Below, piece by piece: positions 1 to 8,973 of a DNA stretch of 64,000 nucleotides. The position numbers were made by a program, and so were the translations under genes. Position 1 is the stretch's first letter. Every line of letters starts with the position of its first letter. The notes beneath the pieces are model-generated. The model was not told the DNA's origin. It made no database searches and saw only the letters and a list, made by a program, of their open reading frames with translations. This stretch comes from Bryobacterales bacterium KBS 96 (GTDB taxonomy: Bacteria > Acidobacteriota > Terriglobia > Bryobacterales > Bryobacteraceae), in the NCBI GenBank assembly GCA_000381625.1, contig KB906767.1, positions 2,842,772-2,906,771 on the forward strand, given 5' to 3'.

Positions 1-386
1 GCATCCAGGTTCAAATTCCGGCAACTCCTTATATCGCTCTCAAAGACTTAAGTGGTTGAACCGTATCCACCTAGCCCAGGGATGTTTTCTAAGGAACGCC
101 GGGGGCAGGTGGGCGAGGTGGGGTGAAGAGCGGGAGCGAACCTCCGAGAATCGACAGCAGGAGATCGTTCGCGATCATCCCCTGCCGGAGCCGCCGGAAA
201 TTCCACTTGGCAGAGTTGGTACCAGCAGTGCCGAAGCGGATTGCAGATCTCTACTCTGTTTGCGTGCCGTGGGGCACTTGGCAAATGAGTGCGCACCTCA
301 TGTGTGGCCAACGGTACTTCGGTAGAATTAAAACATCAGATTTTTCTGTATAAGACGGATATTAAGTCCGATTCACAAATGTTTCT
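1..386. other. Intergenic region without a recognisable gene
   Basis: Short open frames exist on both strands here, but none has a recognisable motif, a good ribosome binding site or protein-like composition. The stretch just before position 387 is A+T rich (around 325-375) and probably holds the promoter of the beta-helix protein gene. The window starts inside this region, so a gene cut by the left edge cannot be excluded. Confidence 0.4.
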
Positions 387-2042
387 GTGAATCGAATATA
401 CATCGCATGCATCCGGCTAGCGGCCTTGGCGTTGACAGTATATTCCCCTTGCATGGGGACAACATACTACGTCTCCAGCACTCACGGAAACGACAATAGC
501 GCCGGCACCGAATATTCTCCGTGGAGAACACTGGCAAAGGTTTCGCGTCAATCCTTTGTGGCGGGCGACCAAATCTTACTTAGGCGAGGTGATGAGTGGC
601 GCGAAACACTAAACCTAAGTTCGTCCGGAAACTCGGTGGCGCCAATCACGGTCGGGGCATTTGGCAGCGGGGCAGCCCCGAAGATCATTGGCTCCCTCTC
701 ACGCACTGGGTCGGACAAGTGGACGAACACAGGATCGGGCGTTTGGTTCACGTCTGCGGATTGGGAACCGAAGGTACTCTTTCATAGCGGCATCGGAGCA
801 ACCCGAAAGGTCAGCATACAGGACCTCCAAGCCGCGTGGGATTGGACATACCAACCAAGTACGCATCGCATTTTTGTATACCTCGACACCAACCCGGGGC
901 TCTCAAGCATCGAACTATCGTCGCGAGTCGGCATTGGCTGGGCTTGGGTCAGCTATATAAATATTCAGGATCTTGAAATAGAATTTGCGGATTTTGGCAT
1001 TGCTATGTACGGAGCCAACAATTGGGTGGTCAATCACGTCACGATTCACGACATTGCGGTCGATGCCATTCATGCAAATGGCGGAGCGAAGCACGGGAGC
1101 ATCCACGACTGCACAATCTGGGACTGGAACTGGCACGGCTTCAGTGCGCCGGCAACTTCAGACGAAAGCCTTATGGGCTATGGCATTCACATTCTCAACA
1201 CAAATCCGTCTGTCGGAGATGGTTGGACAATCCGGAACAACTATTTAAGTATTCGGAGGATGAATAGCGGAGCCGACTCGACCGCCATTGCAATTGACCG
1301 CGGCGGCTTTGCATCCTCCATCGTAGACAACCACATTGCGGGAAACATCCATACAGAAATGAGTGGCATTATGTTCTGGCGTCCGCAGGGATACGATCCT
1401 TCAGAAATCTCCCGAAATACGATCCAAAACGTGGGCGCTATGGGAATCAATGTCTCTGAACTGAACATCTTCAATTACCCAGCAGAGGTCAGAATCGAAG
1501 ACAATGTGTTGCGTAACACGTGCGGTCGGGATACGATCGACCAAGAAGCACTGCGGGTGTGGAGCAGCAGCAGTAGCATGATCTGGATTCGAGGAAATTT
1601 AGTTTTCGATACGCGGGCTGGCAGGTATGAGCACCCAGGAATAAGAATTCGTCAAAGTCGTGCGACGATTGCCGACAACACAGTATGGGGAACTGACATC
1701 GGCATCAAAGTGGAGCGTTCGAGCACCGACGTCACTTCGTTTAACAACATTAGTGCTGGAAATCGGGAAGCGGCATTAGGGGTTGACGGCACGTCTGCTC
1801 TATTGGAACACCACAATGACTGGTATGGCAATGTGATCGGGTGGACAGTCGACCCTACATCATTTTCGCGCGACCCGTTATTTGTTGATGCACCTGACGG
1901 AAACTTCCACCTGAGTCCTTCGAGCCCAGCGATCGGCCGAGGTGCGCCGTCGTTTCCGGAACTGAAGGATCTCGATGGAACCCCCCGCCTTTGGCCCCAC
2001 TGGGATTTGGGCGCCTACGTCTTTGCGTCTGTTACGCCTTAA
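387..2042 (+). CDS. Secreted right-handed parallel beta-helix protein
   Basis: A 551-residue exported protein with a GTG start. The first 24 or so residues form a signal peptide (short basic start, hydrophobic stretch, cleavage near Met-Gly-Thr). The mature protein opens with a YYVSSTHGNDNSAGT segment, the common N-terminus of pectate-lyase-like secreted beta-helix proteins. The middle (about residues 190-450) is rich in Asn, Ile, Val and Gly, with N-x-I/V repeats such as IRNNYLSI and IEDNVLRN that mark beta-helix rungs. The C-terminus has the LSPSSPAIGRG and DLDGTPR motifs typical of these proteins. The fold suggests polysaccharide binding or cleavage outside the cell, but no catalytic residues can be assigned. 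It converges on the flippase gene at the end of the exopolysaccharide operon, so the local polymer is a plausible substrate; that is inference. Confidence 0.75.
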   Translation: MNRIYIACIRLAALALTVYSPCMGTTYYVSSTHGNDNSAGTEYSPWRTLAKVSRQSFVAGDQILLRRGDEWRETLNLSSSGNSVAPITVGAFGSGAAPKIIGSLSRTGSDKWTNTGSGVWFTSADWEPKVLFHSGIGATRKVSIQDLQAAWDWTYQPSTHRIFVYLDTNPGLSSIELSSRVGIGWAWVSYINIQDLEIEFADFGIAMYGANNWVVNHVTIHDIAVDAIHANGGAKHGSIHDCTIWDWNWHGFSAPATSDESLMGYGIHILNTNPSVGDGWTIRNNYLSIRRMNSGADSTAIAIDRGGFASSIVDNHIAGNIHTEMSGIMFWRPQGYDPSEISRNTIQNVGAMGINVSELNIFNYPAEVRIEDNVLRNTCGRDTIDQEALRVWSSSSSMIWIRGNLVFDTRAGRYEHPGIRIRQSRATIADNTVWGTDIGIKVERSSTDVTSFNNISAGNREAALGVDGTSALLEHHNDWYGNVIGWTVDPTSFSRDPLFVDAPDGNFHLSPSSPAIGRGAPSFPELKDLDGTPRLWPHWDLGAYVFASVTP

Positions 2043-2070
2043 ACAGCCTACTTTCCGCGTCATATACTTT

Positions 2071-3609
2071 TTATCGAACCTGAAATGCCATTCGTTTCCA
2101 CACTTTAGCTGCGAAATTCCGGTCAGTCTCATCGGTAGCCAGCCAAACGACGGAACAGATATAAACTGCAGCTATCGCAACGGCACCAACGAACGTCTGC
2201 ACCGACCGGAATCCGCAAAACGCCAAAAGAAGCGTGGTGGAAATAGCAGCGACACTGAGGATGGCGCTACTACCTAATTTCGACCTGATTTCTCTCGATC
2301 TCAGCCCGAGAAGCCGCATACCAAGAAACAATAGCCAGGCGAAGTCGACGCCTGTAAAGACCAGTCGGCAAATCGCAGCGCCCGGCAGTCCGTAGCGCGG
2401 AATGACGATAAGGCATAATGCGACGTATATGGGCAATTGGCATAGATCCAGCTTCGCCTTCCACTCCGGTCGGTTTAGGCCCAAAATTGCTGACCATGGT
2501 ATGTAAGTGAGCCCGTTGAGGAGGAAAGCCAACGTCAAAATCCGAAAGGGTTGTGCTCCGTGAACACCAAAGTTCTGCCCCAGCCAAATGGAAAGCAGAG
2601 GCGTTGCCGTTCCAACCAGAATGATGGCTAGTGCAGACATCACCCACAAGACGTACTTCAAAGGACGTATGAATGTGTCTGTTGCAGCATAAACAGTCGA
2701 CTTATATCCACTGAAGATCGGAAATAAGGCCGCCGATACACTTGAAGCGATAACGACGGTCTTGCCTAACATTTCCAATGGAGCAGAATAATAAGCAAAC
2801 ATTTCTATCGATAAATAAGAAATTATGACGAGCCGTTCGAAATAGTTAAACAAAGGCCCCAGTACGCTGGACACCGTTACCCATCCACCAAACCCAAATA
2901 ACTGCTTACACTCAAGCCAACGCGGGAGCCGGAATTCTCTTGCTTCAGGTAATATTATGAAGGCACACACTGCATATGCCAGAAGACCCAGCAATTTATT
3001 CAATAGAAGAAGCACTACAATTGCCGGCAGCGTGCACCCAAAATGGATTGCCAGGACGGGAATCAGAAAAGTAGCGCAATTGCTTGGGCAACAGATGATG
3101 TTAACTAAGTCAAACCGTTGAGTGGATTCGACTATTCCTCGGAACGCAGTTGTAAGCTGAATTACCGGGATGGAAACGATGACCAATAGCACAACAACAC
3201 TGGTCTCGGGCAGTAGCGCCGGAGCAACTCCAACAAACCTCCTAACAAGGGTAGAATAGTATGGAAGCAGAAAGCCAACTAATATGAGTGCAAAAGCCAC
3301 CTGCAGTACAATTGCCGACCAAAAGAGACTTGGCACTCGATATCTTTGATTTGCGGAGAGAGCTTCGGCCAAAAAACGGGTTGCGCTCCGTCCCAGCCCC
3401 AAGTCAAACATTGTGAAATACCCCAGAACCATCCAGGCTAGGGAGAGAATACCGAAGCGAGCAGTGCCGAGGCCGTGGATCGTGTAGGGGATCGCCAACA
3501 CACCAACAAGCAGTGGCAGTAGACTTCCGACTCCATTTAATAGCGAATTATGAGCAACGGAGCGCGTGGTCCGGTCGGAGGCAGGGCACGGAATATTCTC
3601 GGCAGACAC
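2071..3609 (-). CDS. Wzx-type polysaccharide flippase
   Basis: Polytopic inner-membrane protein of about 512 residues that should move lipid-linked repeat units across the cytoplasmic membrane. From the chosen start it has about 12-14 hydrophobic segments, beginning near HNSLLNGVGSLLPLLVGVLA and GLGTARFGILSLAW, which match the polysaccharide biosynthesis/MATE-like flippase family. An upstream ATG at 3708 would overlap the polymerase gene by 97 bases and add a charged tail unlike the family. The GTG at 3609, just past the polymerase stop at 3612-3614, is therefore preferred; a TTG at 3615 overlapping that stop is also possible. Last gene of the exopolysaccharide operon. Base composition looks more A+T rich than the core genes (by eye). 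Confidence 0.82.
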   Translation of the reverse strand: MSAENIPCPASDRTTRSVAHNSLLNGVGSLLPLLVGVLAIPYTIHGLGTARFGILSLAWMVLGYFTMFDLGLGRSATRFLAEALSANQRYRVPSLFWSAIVLQVAFALILVGFLLPYYSTLVRRFVGVAPALLPETSVVVLLVIVSIPVIQLTTAFRGIVESTQRFDLVNIICCPSNCATFLIPVLAIHFGCTLPAIVVLLLLNKLLGLLAYAVCAFIILPEAREFRLPRWLECKQLFGFGGWVTVSSVLGPLFNYFERLVIISYLSIEMFAYYSAPLEMLGKTVVIASSVSAALFPIFSGYKSTVYAATDTFIRPLKYVLWVMSALAIILVGTATPLLSIWLGQNFGVHGAQPFRILTLAFLLNGLTYIPWSAILGLNRPEWKAKLDLCQLPIYVALCLIVIPRYGLPGAAICRLVFTGVDFAWLLFLGMRLLGLRSREIRSKLGSSAILSVAAISTTLLLAFCGFRSVQTFVGAVAIAAVYICSVVWLATDETDRNFAAKVWKRMAFQVR

Positions 3610-3611
3610 CG

Positions 3612-5108
3612 TCAACCTGGTACCTCGATTCGCCTTGCGACAACAACGGTCGATCTGTCGATTCCTCGGCTCTTTATCATATGCGCACAAATTGCGACGT
3701 GTAGCCAAAACAAATTTGACAAAGGGAAAATGCCAAACATGCTCACGGTGGCGTTGACAGCGAAGAATGCTGCAACTGCGACTGCTGCCCCAATGGCACT
3801 GACCTTATCCATCGAGTCTACACGGCATATTGCCCGCCAACACAGCGTAAGGACCTTACCTCCAAGAATCGCAGACAGTATGACTCCGAGAATGCCAAGC
3901 TCTAGTAGGACCCTAATATAGTGACTATCAGGCGCCGTTAGTATGTGGTCGTAGCCGTCGTAACTCGCTTCCACATCCGCAATTTGAAATGTTCCCGGCC
4001 CGACTCCTATTATCCAGCGCCACCCTTGTAGTCTGTTAACAACTGCCTCAAGCAGCGCGATACGATAATATTCTGAGGACGCTTCGTTAACCTGGCCATA
4101 GCTGATATGATTTGGATTGATATCCTTCTTTACCATTGAAGATAGCGTCTCACTCTGCATTACCGCGAACAATATACCACTAATAACGATACCGATGCAG
4201 CAAGCGCGCAGCAGCAACGATCGCGCCTGCACACGCAGCCACGACGCATACACAATAGCGATTTCGACGGTCAATAGTAGCAAGGGTACTCTACTAACCG
4301 TCATCACTGAAATCAACACGAGCAAGAGACTAAAAGCAAATAGAGCACATTTACGACCGATTGCTTTTGCGCTAAATAAATCTATCAAAACCAATGGCAT
4401 GAGCAAATTGATAAAACAGGCGAGGGCGATCGGATGAAAGAATGTCGACCGGACGCGCAACAAACCGGCCCGAACTTCAAGCTGTTCACCATCCAAGAAA
4501 TTGATTAAGGGATTGGCGCGAGTTATTTCCTCCAATAACGCCAGCACACACACGACAACGGCTACAACGTACAGGGTCTTGCGCAGCTTCGACCAAAAAC
4601 CAGGCTGTTCAATATAAATCCATAACAGATAAAACGGAAACATGAACTCAACAATCATCGATGCCACGGAAATAAAGCTTCGCTGGAGATCGATTGAGAT
4701 CAACGACACTGAGGCCTTGTAAATCAGAAGTGCAACAATCCATCTAAACAAAGGGACACCGGAAAGCCTTCCGATCTTTCTTCCCAGGACAAACAGCCGA
4801 TATAGTTCCGCGCAAAACATAGCCGCAAGTAGGATTCGAATGGGACTTATGCGCGGCATAGATCCATAGTGCACGGAAACCTCTACGGGAAGGACGACCG
4901 AGGCAGAGATGAGCACAATGAGGGCTGATTCCGGCCGTATCAAGCACCAGAAGACAAGCAAGGAAAACCCAACAACACCGACCAGGATATCCAGCTCGTT
5001 CATGTAGGTTGCTGCGCACAAAGCCGCCGCAGCCCAACCGCCCACCACGGCATGAGAAAGGCGTATTCTGGAAACTCTTCGACCGTACTGGGACCATGAC
5101 GTAATCAT
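3612..5108 (-). CDS. O-antigen ligase/Wzy-like polysaccharide polymerase
   Basis: 498-residue membrane protein with roughly 10-12 hydrophobic segments. Near residues 345-400 lies a long hydrophilic loop with a W..(I)GVGPGTFQ segment, followed by a DSHYIRVLLELGILG segment, the pattern of the Wzy_C/O-antigen ligase family (R..., GVGPG.F, H..YL..L.E.G..G). The family polymerises or ligates lipid-linked repeat units on the periplasmic face. Together with the flippase just downstream it defines a Wzx/Wzy-dependent pathway. It starts 12 bases after the epimerase stop and runs into the flippase gene. The exact role (polymerase or ligase) cannot be told from sequence, but the operon context favours polymerase. 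Confidence 0.82.
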   Translation of the reverse strand: MITSWSQYGRRVSRIRLSHAVVGGWAAAALCAATYMNELDILVGVVGFSLLVFWCLIRPESALIVLISASVVLPVEVSVHYGSMPRISPIRILLAAMFCAELYRLFVLGRKIGRLSGVPLFRWIVALLIYKASVSLISIDLQRSFISVASMIVEFMFPFYLLWIYIEQPGFWSKLRKTLYVVAVVVCVLALLEEITRANPLINFLDGEQLEVRAGLLRVRSTFFHPIALACFINLLMPLVLIDLFSAKAIGRKCALFAFSLLLVLISVMTVSRVPLLLLTVEIAIVYASWLRVQARSLLLRACCIGIVISGILFAVMQSETLSSMVKKDINPNHISYGQVNEASSEYYRIALLEAVVNRLQGWRWIIGVGPGTFQIADVEASYDGYDHILTAPDSHYIRVLLELGILGVILSAILGGKVLTLCWRAICRVDSMDKVSAIGAAVAVAAFFAVNATVSMFGIFPLSNLFWLHVAICAHMIKSRGIDRSTVVVARRIEVPG

Positions 5109-5120
5109 CTGGGCGGTGAA

Positions 5121-6101
5121 TTAATGCGCCAGTGCCATCTGAAAGTTAAAGGCCCGCTCCAAGCCTTGGTCAAGCTTTATCTTAGGAACGTAGAACTGAA
5201 ACATCCGCGAACAGTCGCCTACACGCGCAAAAACGCCTTCGGGCTTACTAGAGTCATTTGCAATTTTCGCAGAATGTCCGAAAACGCTGCATGCGATAGC
5301 GGCGAGCTCAACGAAAGATGTGCCGATACCAGATCCCAAATTCAACGCCTCGCCGGGAGAAAGTCTATCCTTCGACGCCAAGACGGCATCGACTATATCG
5401 TCGATGTGAATGAAATCGCGCAATTGCCGTCCGCTACCCCATACGACAAGCGGCGACTCCCGGTTCGCGATTCTTCTGACGATACTGGGGAAGGGGTAGC
5501 TGAGGTCTTGGTCCTCTCCATATCCAGAAAAAGGACGGTAGATATTGACATCCACGCCATATTTTTCCACTGCAAAGCTAGCAAGGAATTCGCCAGTCAG
5601 TTTTGCCCATCCGTACGTCAAGTCGGGAACGCCCAAGTTGCTCCGGAAAGAGATTAAGTTTTCAGGTAATGGACGGTTGAATTCCGCTGTCTGGTGCGAA
5701 ATTGGATAGGCTGCTGATGAACTAAAATAGATTAGCTTCTTAGGGCGAACTTTCCCCACCACCCAATTGAACATATCGGCATCGATGGCCAGATCCGTTG
5801 CAACTGCCAGAGGATCGCCTTCTATGGTTGTGCGGCCGCCGACCACCGCAGCAAGGTGCACGATCAGATCAAAGGCCGGGCTAATCTCACGGCAAAATGA
5901 TCGAACATCTGCAAGATAGAAAGCGACGTTTTGTCGCTTTTGTGGCGAAATGGCAAGGTGAACTGGCCACGCCTCAAGGCTCAGGCCAGATGACAGATTA
6001 TCAACAATGGTGACGTGATAATCCAGATCAAGGAGTTTGTTCACAAAATGACGGCCCACAAAACCACAGCCGCCTGTTACCAGAGCTCTGAGTTGGTTCA
6101 T
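5121..6101 (-). CDS. NAD-dependent sugar epimerase/dehydratase (extended SDR)
   Basis: 326 residues. The N-terminal Rossmann motif TGGCGFVG is at residues 9-16. The catalytic Tyr163 and Lys167 lie in a YGWAK segment, with a serine run at about 127-129. These are hallmarks of the NAD-dependent epimerase/dehydratase family, which makes nucleotide-sugar precursors. The segment after Tyr/Lys (NIYRPFSGYGEDQD) resembles GDP-fucose synthase and UDP-glucose 4-epimerase relatives; substrate is not certain. The ATG overlaps the TGA of the upstream WecG-type gene (ATGA) and has an AGGAGA ribosome binding site, so translation of the two is probably coupled. Confidence 0.85.
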   Translation of the reverse strand: MNQLRALVTGGCGFVGRHFVNKLLDLDYHVTIVDNLSSGLSLEAWPVHLAISPQKRQNVAFYLADVRSFCREISPAFDLIVHLAAVVGGRTTIEGDPLAVATDLAIDADMFNWVVGKVRPKKLIYFSSSAAYPISHQTAEFNRPLPENLISFRSNLGVPDLTYGWAKLTGEFLASFAVEKYGVDVNIYRPFSGYGEDQDLSYPFPSIVRRIANRESPLVVWGSGRQLRDFIHIDDIVDAVLASKDRLSPGEALNLGSGIGTSFVELAAIACSVFGHSAKIANDSSKPEGVFARVGDCSRMFQFYVPKIKLDQGLERAFNFQMALAH

Positions 6102-6871
6102 GCTCGATCTCCTAGCATTTGAATCCGCCGCCGCGCCACTTCTCCGGCAAGGTGAAAGAGATACGGCATGTCATCAATGAAATATCGGCGTCCGAGACGC
6201 TTTGGCTCGAGTAAAGTTCTATGTAACCATTCAAGCCCAAGGTCTTGCATCCATCTCGGCGCCCGCGGTTTTTTGCCACTGATGATGTCGAACGCTGAAC
6301 CCACGCCAATACCAACCGGCACACCGCAAGCAGGCAGATACTCTTGAACCCATCTCTCCTGACGTGGGGCCCCCAATGCCACCAAAACAATTCGAGCGCC
6401 TGAGGCGCGGATGGTCTCAGCTATCTGAATACTATTCTCGTGAGTGAGCGGATAGGGTGTTGGAATGGTATGCAAGCGTGCTCCCGGATAACGCCTTTCC
6501 ATTTGGCGCGCCGCTTTAGATGCAACTCCGGGCATGGCACCGATTAGGGCGATTGGGCAGCCAGTCTCCATCGATATCTCGGCACAACTCCACACCAACT
6601 CTGTGCCGCTAACTCGCCCACGCAATGGTGTTCCGAGTAGAGCTGCCGACCAGACGATAGGCACACCATCCGCAATGACAAGATGGGCTTTACGAAGCAC
6701 GTCGGAAAAACCTTCGTCGTGTATACATTTCATGACGAAATCGACGCTGCCGGGCACGATTTGTAAAAAGTTGCCGGTCAGAACCGACTGCTGTATCCGC
6801 TCTACTGTCTCCGTGAAGGATATAGAATCGAACGGGCAACCAAGAATAGTGATTCTAGTAGTTGTTTTCAT
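6098..6871 (-). CDS. WecG/TagA/CpsF family glycosyltransferase
   Basis: 257 residues from the chosen ATG at 6871, which has a GGAG site five bases upstream. A longer frame to 6913 adds 14 residues not seen in the family. Diagnostic segments are VIADGVPIVWSAALLGTPL in the first half, and VALGAPRQERWVQ followed by GVGSAFDIISGKKPRAPRWM in the second half. The family (GT26; WecG, TagA, CpsF) transfers ManNAcA, ManNAc or related sugars to a lipid-linked acceptor on the cytoplasmic side of the membrane. Its position between a GT2 gene and the epimerase fits a role in building the repeat unit. The donor sugar is not predictable. Confidence 0.88.
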   Translation of the reverse strand: MKTTTRITILGCPFDSISFTETVERIQQSVLTGNFLQIVPGSVDFVMKCIHDEGFSDVLRKAHLVIADGVPIVWSAALLGTPLRGRVSGTELVWSCAEISMETGCPIALIGAMPGVASKAARQMERRYPGARLHTIPTPYPLTHENSIQIAETIRASGARIVLVALGAPRQERWVQEYLPACGVPVGIGVGSAFDIISGKKPRAPRWMQDLGLEWLHRTLLEPKRLGRRYFIDDMPYLFHLAGEVARRRIQMLGDRA

Positions 6872-6934
6872 TTCACTCCAACGCGCCGCTGTGTCATTCC
6901 AACTCTGACGCATCCTCTGACACTCAGACTGGTG

Positions 6935-7852
6935 CTACCGCACTCTATGCAGTGCCCAATAACGAAACGCAGATCCGATACTTATCGGCACTCGCTGCAG
7001 ATGATGGTGTTTCCATTCAACAAACGCCTCTGCGATTGAAACAAAGAGCCCTCGAAGTTCTTGCTGTTCAGTAAGGGATGCTCGTAGACACATGCTCACA
7101 ACACGACCAGTCATCGCAGGTATAGCCACAACCAACGGCAATCTGCGCCACATTACCAGCAGTCCGTTTCGGAGTTCTATGCGCCTACGTTGGGAAAGTG
7201 ATGATCTGCCGTGTTGATCCGGATAATGCTTTATGCTTGAACAAGGCAGATATGAAATTTTCCAATTAAAGTGAATCAGAGCCATTCCCATCTCCTCCTC
7301 TTCGCGAGCGTACTTGAGGTGATCCCAAAATCCGCCACAGGTCCAAAATGCCTTCGCTCGAATGCAGCAACCACCACCCGCAAATATAAACGTCGAAAAC
7401 CGACGGTCGAACCATTTTGCTAAAGGGCGTCGAAACACCCACGCCGACGGATCTGGACGGCCGGTATCCCGAAGGAAAATTCGGAATGCCACGATAGCGA
7501 GCCTTTCGTCCTGCCGAAGCGCGTCAGCGGCAGCGCTAACAGCGTAATCGTCAGCAAAGGTCGCGTCGTTGTCGAGAAAACACAGGTAATCACCCGTCGC
7601 GCGCCGTGCCGCATAGTTGCGTGATGCTGCTACTCCCATTCGAGGACATTCTTCCGCAAGGACTTCGATATTCTTTTTACGCAGCGATGCGACGGCCTTT
7701 TGAATCGTTTCTACTGATTGGTCAGTCGATCCCGCATCCACGATGACAACCTGCAGCGGTCGATATGTCTGCTCGGAGACGGACTGTAAGCACGCCTGCA
7801 GCGCTGGTGCGCGATTGAAGTTATGGATAATAATGGTGATCTTCAATAGCAC
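6935..7852 (-). CDS. GT2 family glycosyltransferase
   Basis: 305 residues, GTG start with a strong GGGAGG site upstream. The N-terminus ITIIIHNFNRAPALQACLQS and the VDAGSTDQS segment are the nucleotide-sugar binding region of GT-A fold family 2 enzymes. The metal-binding motif appears as FLDNDATF, and an acidic REEEEMG segment sits where the ED catalytic-base motif is expected. It overlaps the end of the preceding GT2 gene by ten bases, so the pair is cotranscribed. It probably adds one sugar of the exopolysaccharide repeat; substrate unknown. Confidence 0.87.
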   Translation of the reverse strand: MLLKITIIIHNFNRAPALQACLQSVSEQTYRPLQVVIVDAGSTDQSVETIQKAVASLRKKNIEVLAEECPRMGVAASRNYAARRATGDYLCFLDNDATFADDYAVSAAADALRQDERLAIVAFRIFLRDTGRPDPSAWVFRRPLAKWFDRRFSTFIFAGGGCCIRAKAFWTCGGFWDHLKYAREEEEMGMALIHFNWKISYLPCSSIKHYPDQHGRSSLSQRRRIELRNGLLVMWRRLPLVVAIPAMTGRVVSMCLRASLTEQQELRGLFVSIAEAFVEWKHHHLQRVPISIGSAFRYWALHRVR

Positions 7853-8922
7853 GACCCTCCCTTGGCGGAAAGAGCAGAAGCATCAGGTCCGGACTTGCCG
7901 AATTGCCTTCTAACAAGACCATAGAAATGTTCTTTGCTACTAAAAGCCCAAGCGAGCAAGGCAAAGCAGCGTAGGCGTTGTTGGCGAACGAACGCTTGCG
8001 TCCGTTCATCACGCCTTAATAACAACAACACTCGTAGCAGAGAAATCCCAGCCAATCGGAATACGGCGCTCACCGCGATGATGAGACGAAACAGTGCAGC
8101 CTGGATTAAACTCCGGTAACGGCGAAAATACAAAAACGGCGCTTCGCCGTTTTCCATGCCAAGAAGGAGGCGCCTGACTGGTGATACAGAGAAGCTCTTG
8201 CCCCCCGAATGCCCGATGTGCGCAGCGGGAAGATAATAGAGTAGCCGTCCGCTGCAGGCGATACGCGCGCAGTAATCCAAATCTTCGAAGTACATGGGTA
8301 GATCGGCATTGAGCAAACCCACTTCGTCGAGCACTGACCGTGGAATAAACATCGCCGCCCCGGTTAAACAGGGTACCGGATACGCCGTTTTTAGATCCGA
8401 CGATGCAAGGCTTTCACACCCAAAGCGCTTGCTTTTCGCGAATAATTGTTGCAAGCCGAATTGACGGTACAAAGTGGCTGCAAGAGATGGAAAGTCGCGC
8501 GCGCCGAACGTAGCCGTCGCACCATCGTCGTCTGTAAGTCTTGGTCCGATGCAGCCCACATTGGGGTGCGAGTTATAGAACGCTATCATCTCGCCGATTG
8601 CGTCATTTTTGAGCCAGCAATCTGGATTGAGAAGCAGTACAAACTTACCCTTTGCTTTCTGAATAGCAATGTTCATTGCAGGCGCAAATCCGAGATTTCC
8701 GCCTGTTTGTATGACACGTAGGTTCGTGAATTCGGATTCCAGGACCTCGCAAGTCCGATCGATGCTGGCGTTATCTACGATCACAATCTCGTACAAAATG
8801 CCAGCCGTCTGACATTCGATACTCGTGAGGCATCGCTCGATGGTGCCTTCTGAGTTCCACGTCACTAGTACGATGGACACATCCGGCGTTGACGCCGAAA
8901 TTACGACTTCGGCTTTAGTCAC
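7843..8922 (-). CDS. GT2 family glycosyltransferase (rhamnosyltransferase-like)
   Basis: 359 residues, GTG start. The N-terminus has VSIVLVTWNSEGTIERCLTS and IVIVDNASIDRTCEV, with LLNPDCWL as the DxD-like motif and a YFEDLDYCARI segment, the pattern of WbbL-type rhamnosyltransferases and related GT2 proteins. The C-terminal 100 residues contain hydrophobic stretches that may anchor it to the membrane. It lies directly after the initiating transferase, so it probably adds the second sugar of the repeat unit. Specificity for rhamnose is a family-based guess. Confidence 0.85.
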   Translation of the reverse strand: MTKAEVVISASTPDVSIVLVTWNSEGTIERCLTSIECQTAGILYEIVIVDNASIDRTCEVLESEFTNLRVIQTGGNLGFAPAMNIAIQKAKGKFVLLLNPDCWLKNDAIGEMIAFYNSHPNVGCIGPRLTDDDGATATFGARDFPSLAATLYRQFGLQQLFAKSKRFGCESLASSDLKTAYPVPCLTGAAMFIPRSVLDEVGLLNADLPMYFEDLDYCARIACSGRLLYYLPAAHIGHSGGKSFSVSPVRRLLLGMENGEAPFLYFRRYRSLIQAALFRLIIAVSAVFRLAGISLLRVLLLLRRDERTQAFVRQQRLRCFALLAWAFSSKEHFYGLVRRQFGKSGPDASALSAKGGSCY

Positions 8923-8973
8923 GTCGACTTCCCACTAACACCATGCGACCCTTAAGCTTTAACTTATATTGAT

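Noticed and set aside
1-30. GGTTCAAATTCC, like the T arm of a tRNA
   Set aside because: The stem has a mismatch, and the rest of a tRNA would lie outside the window.
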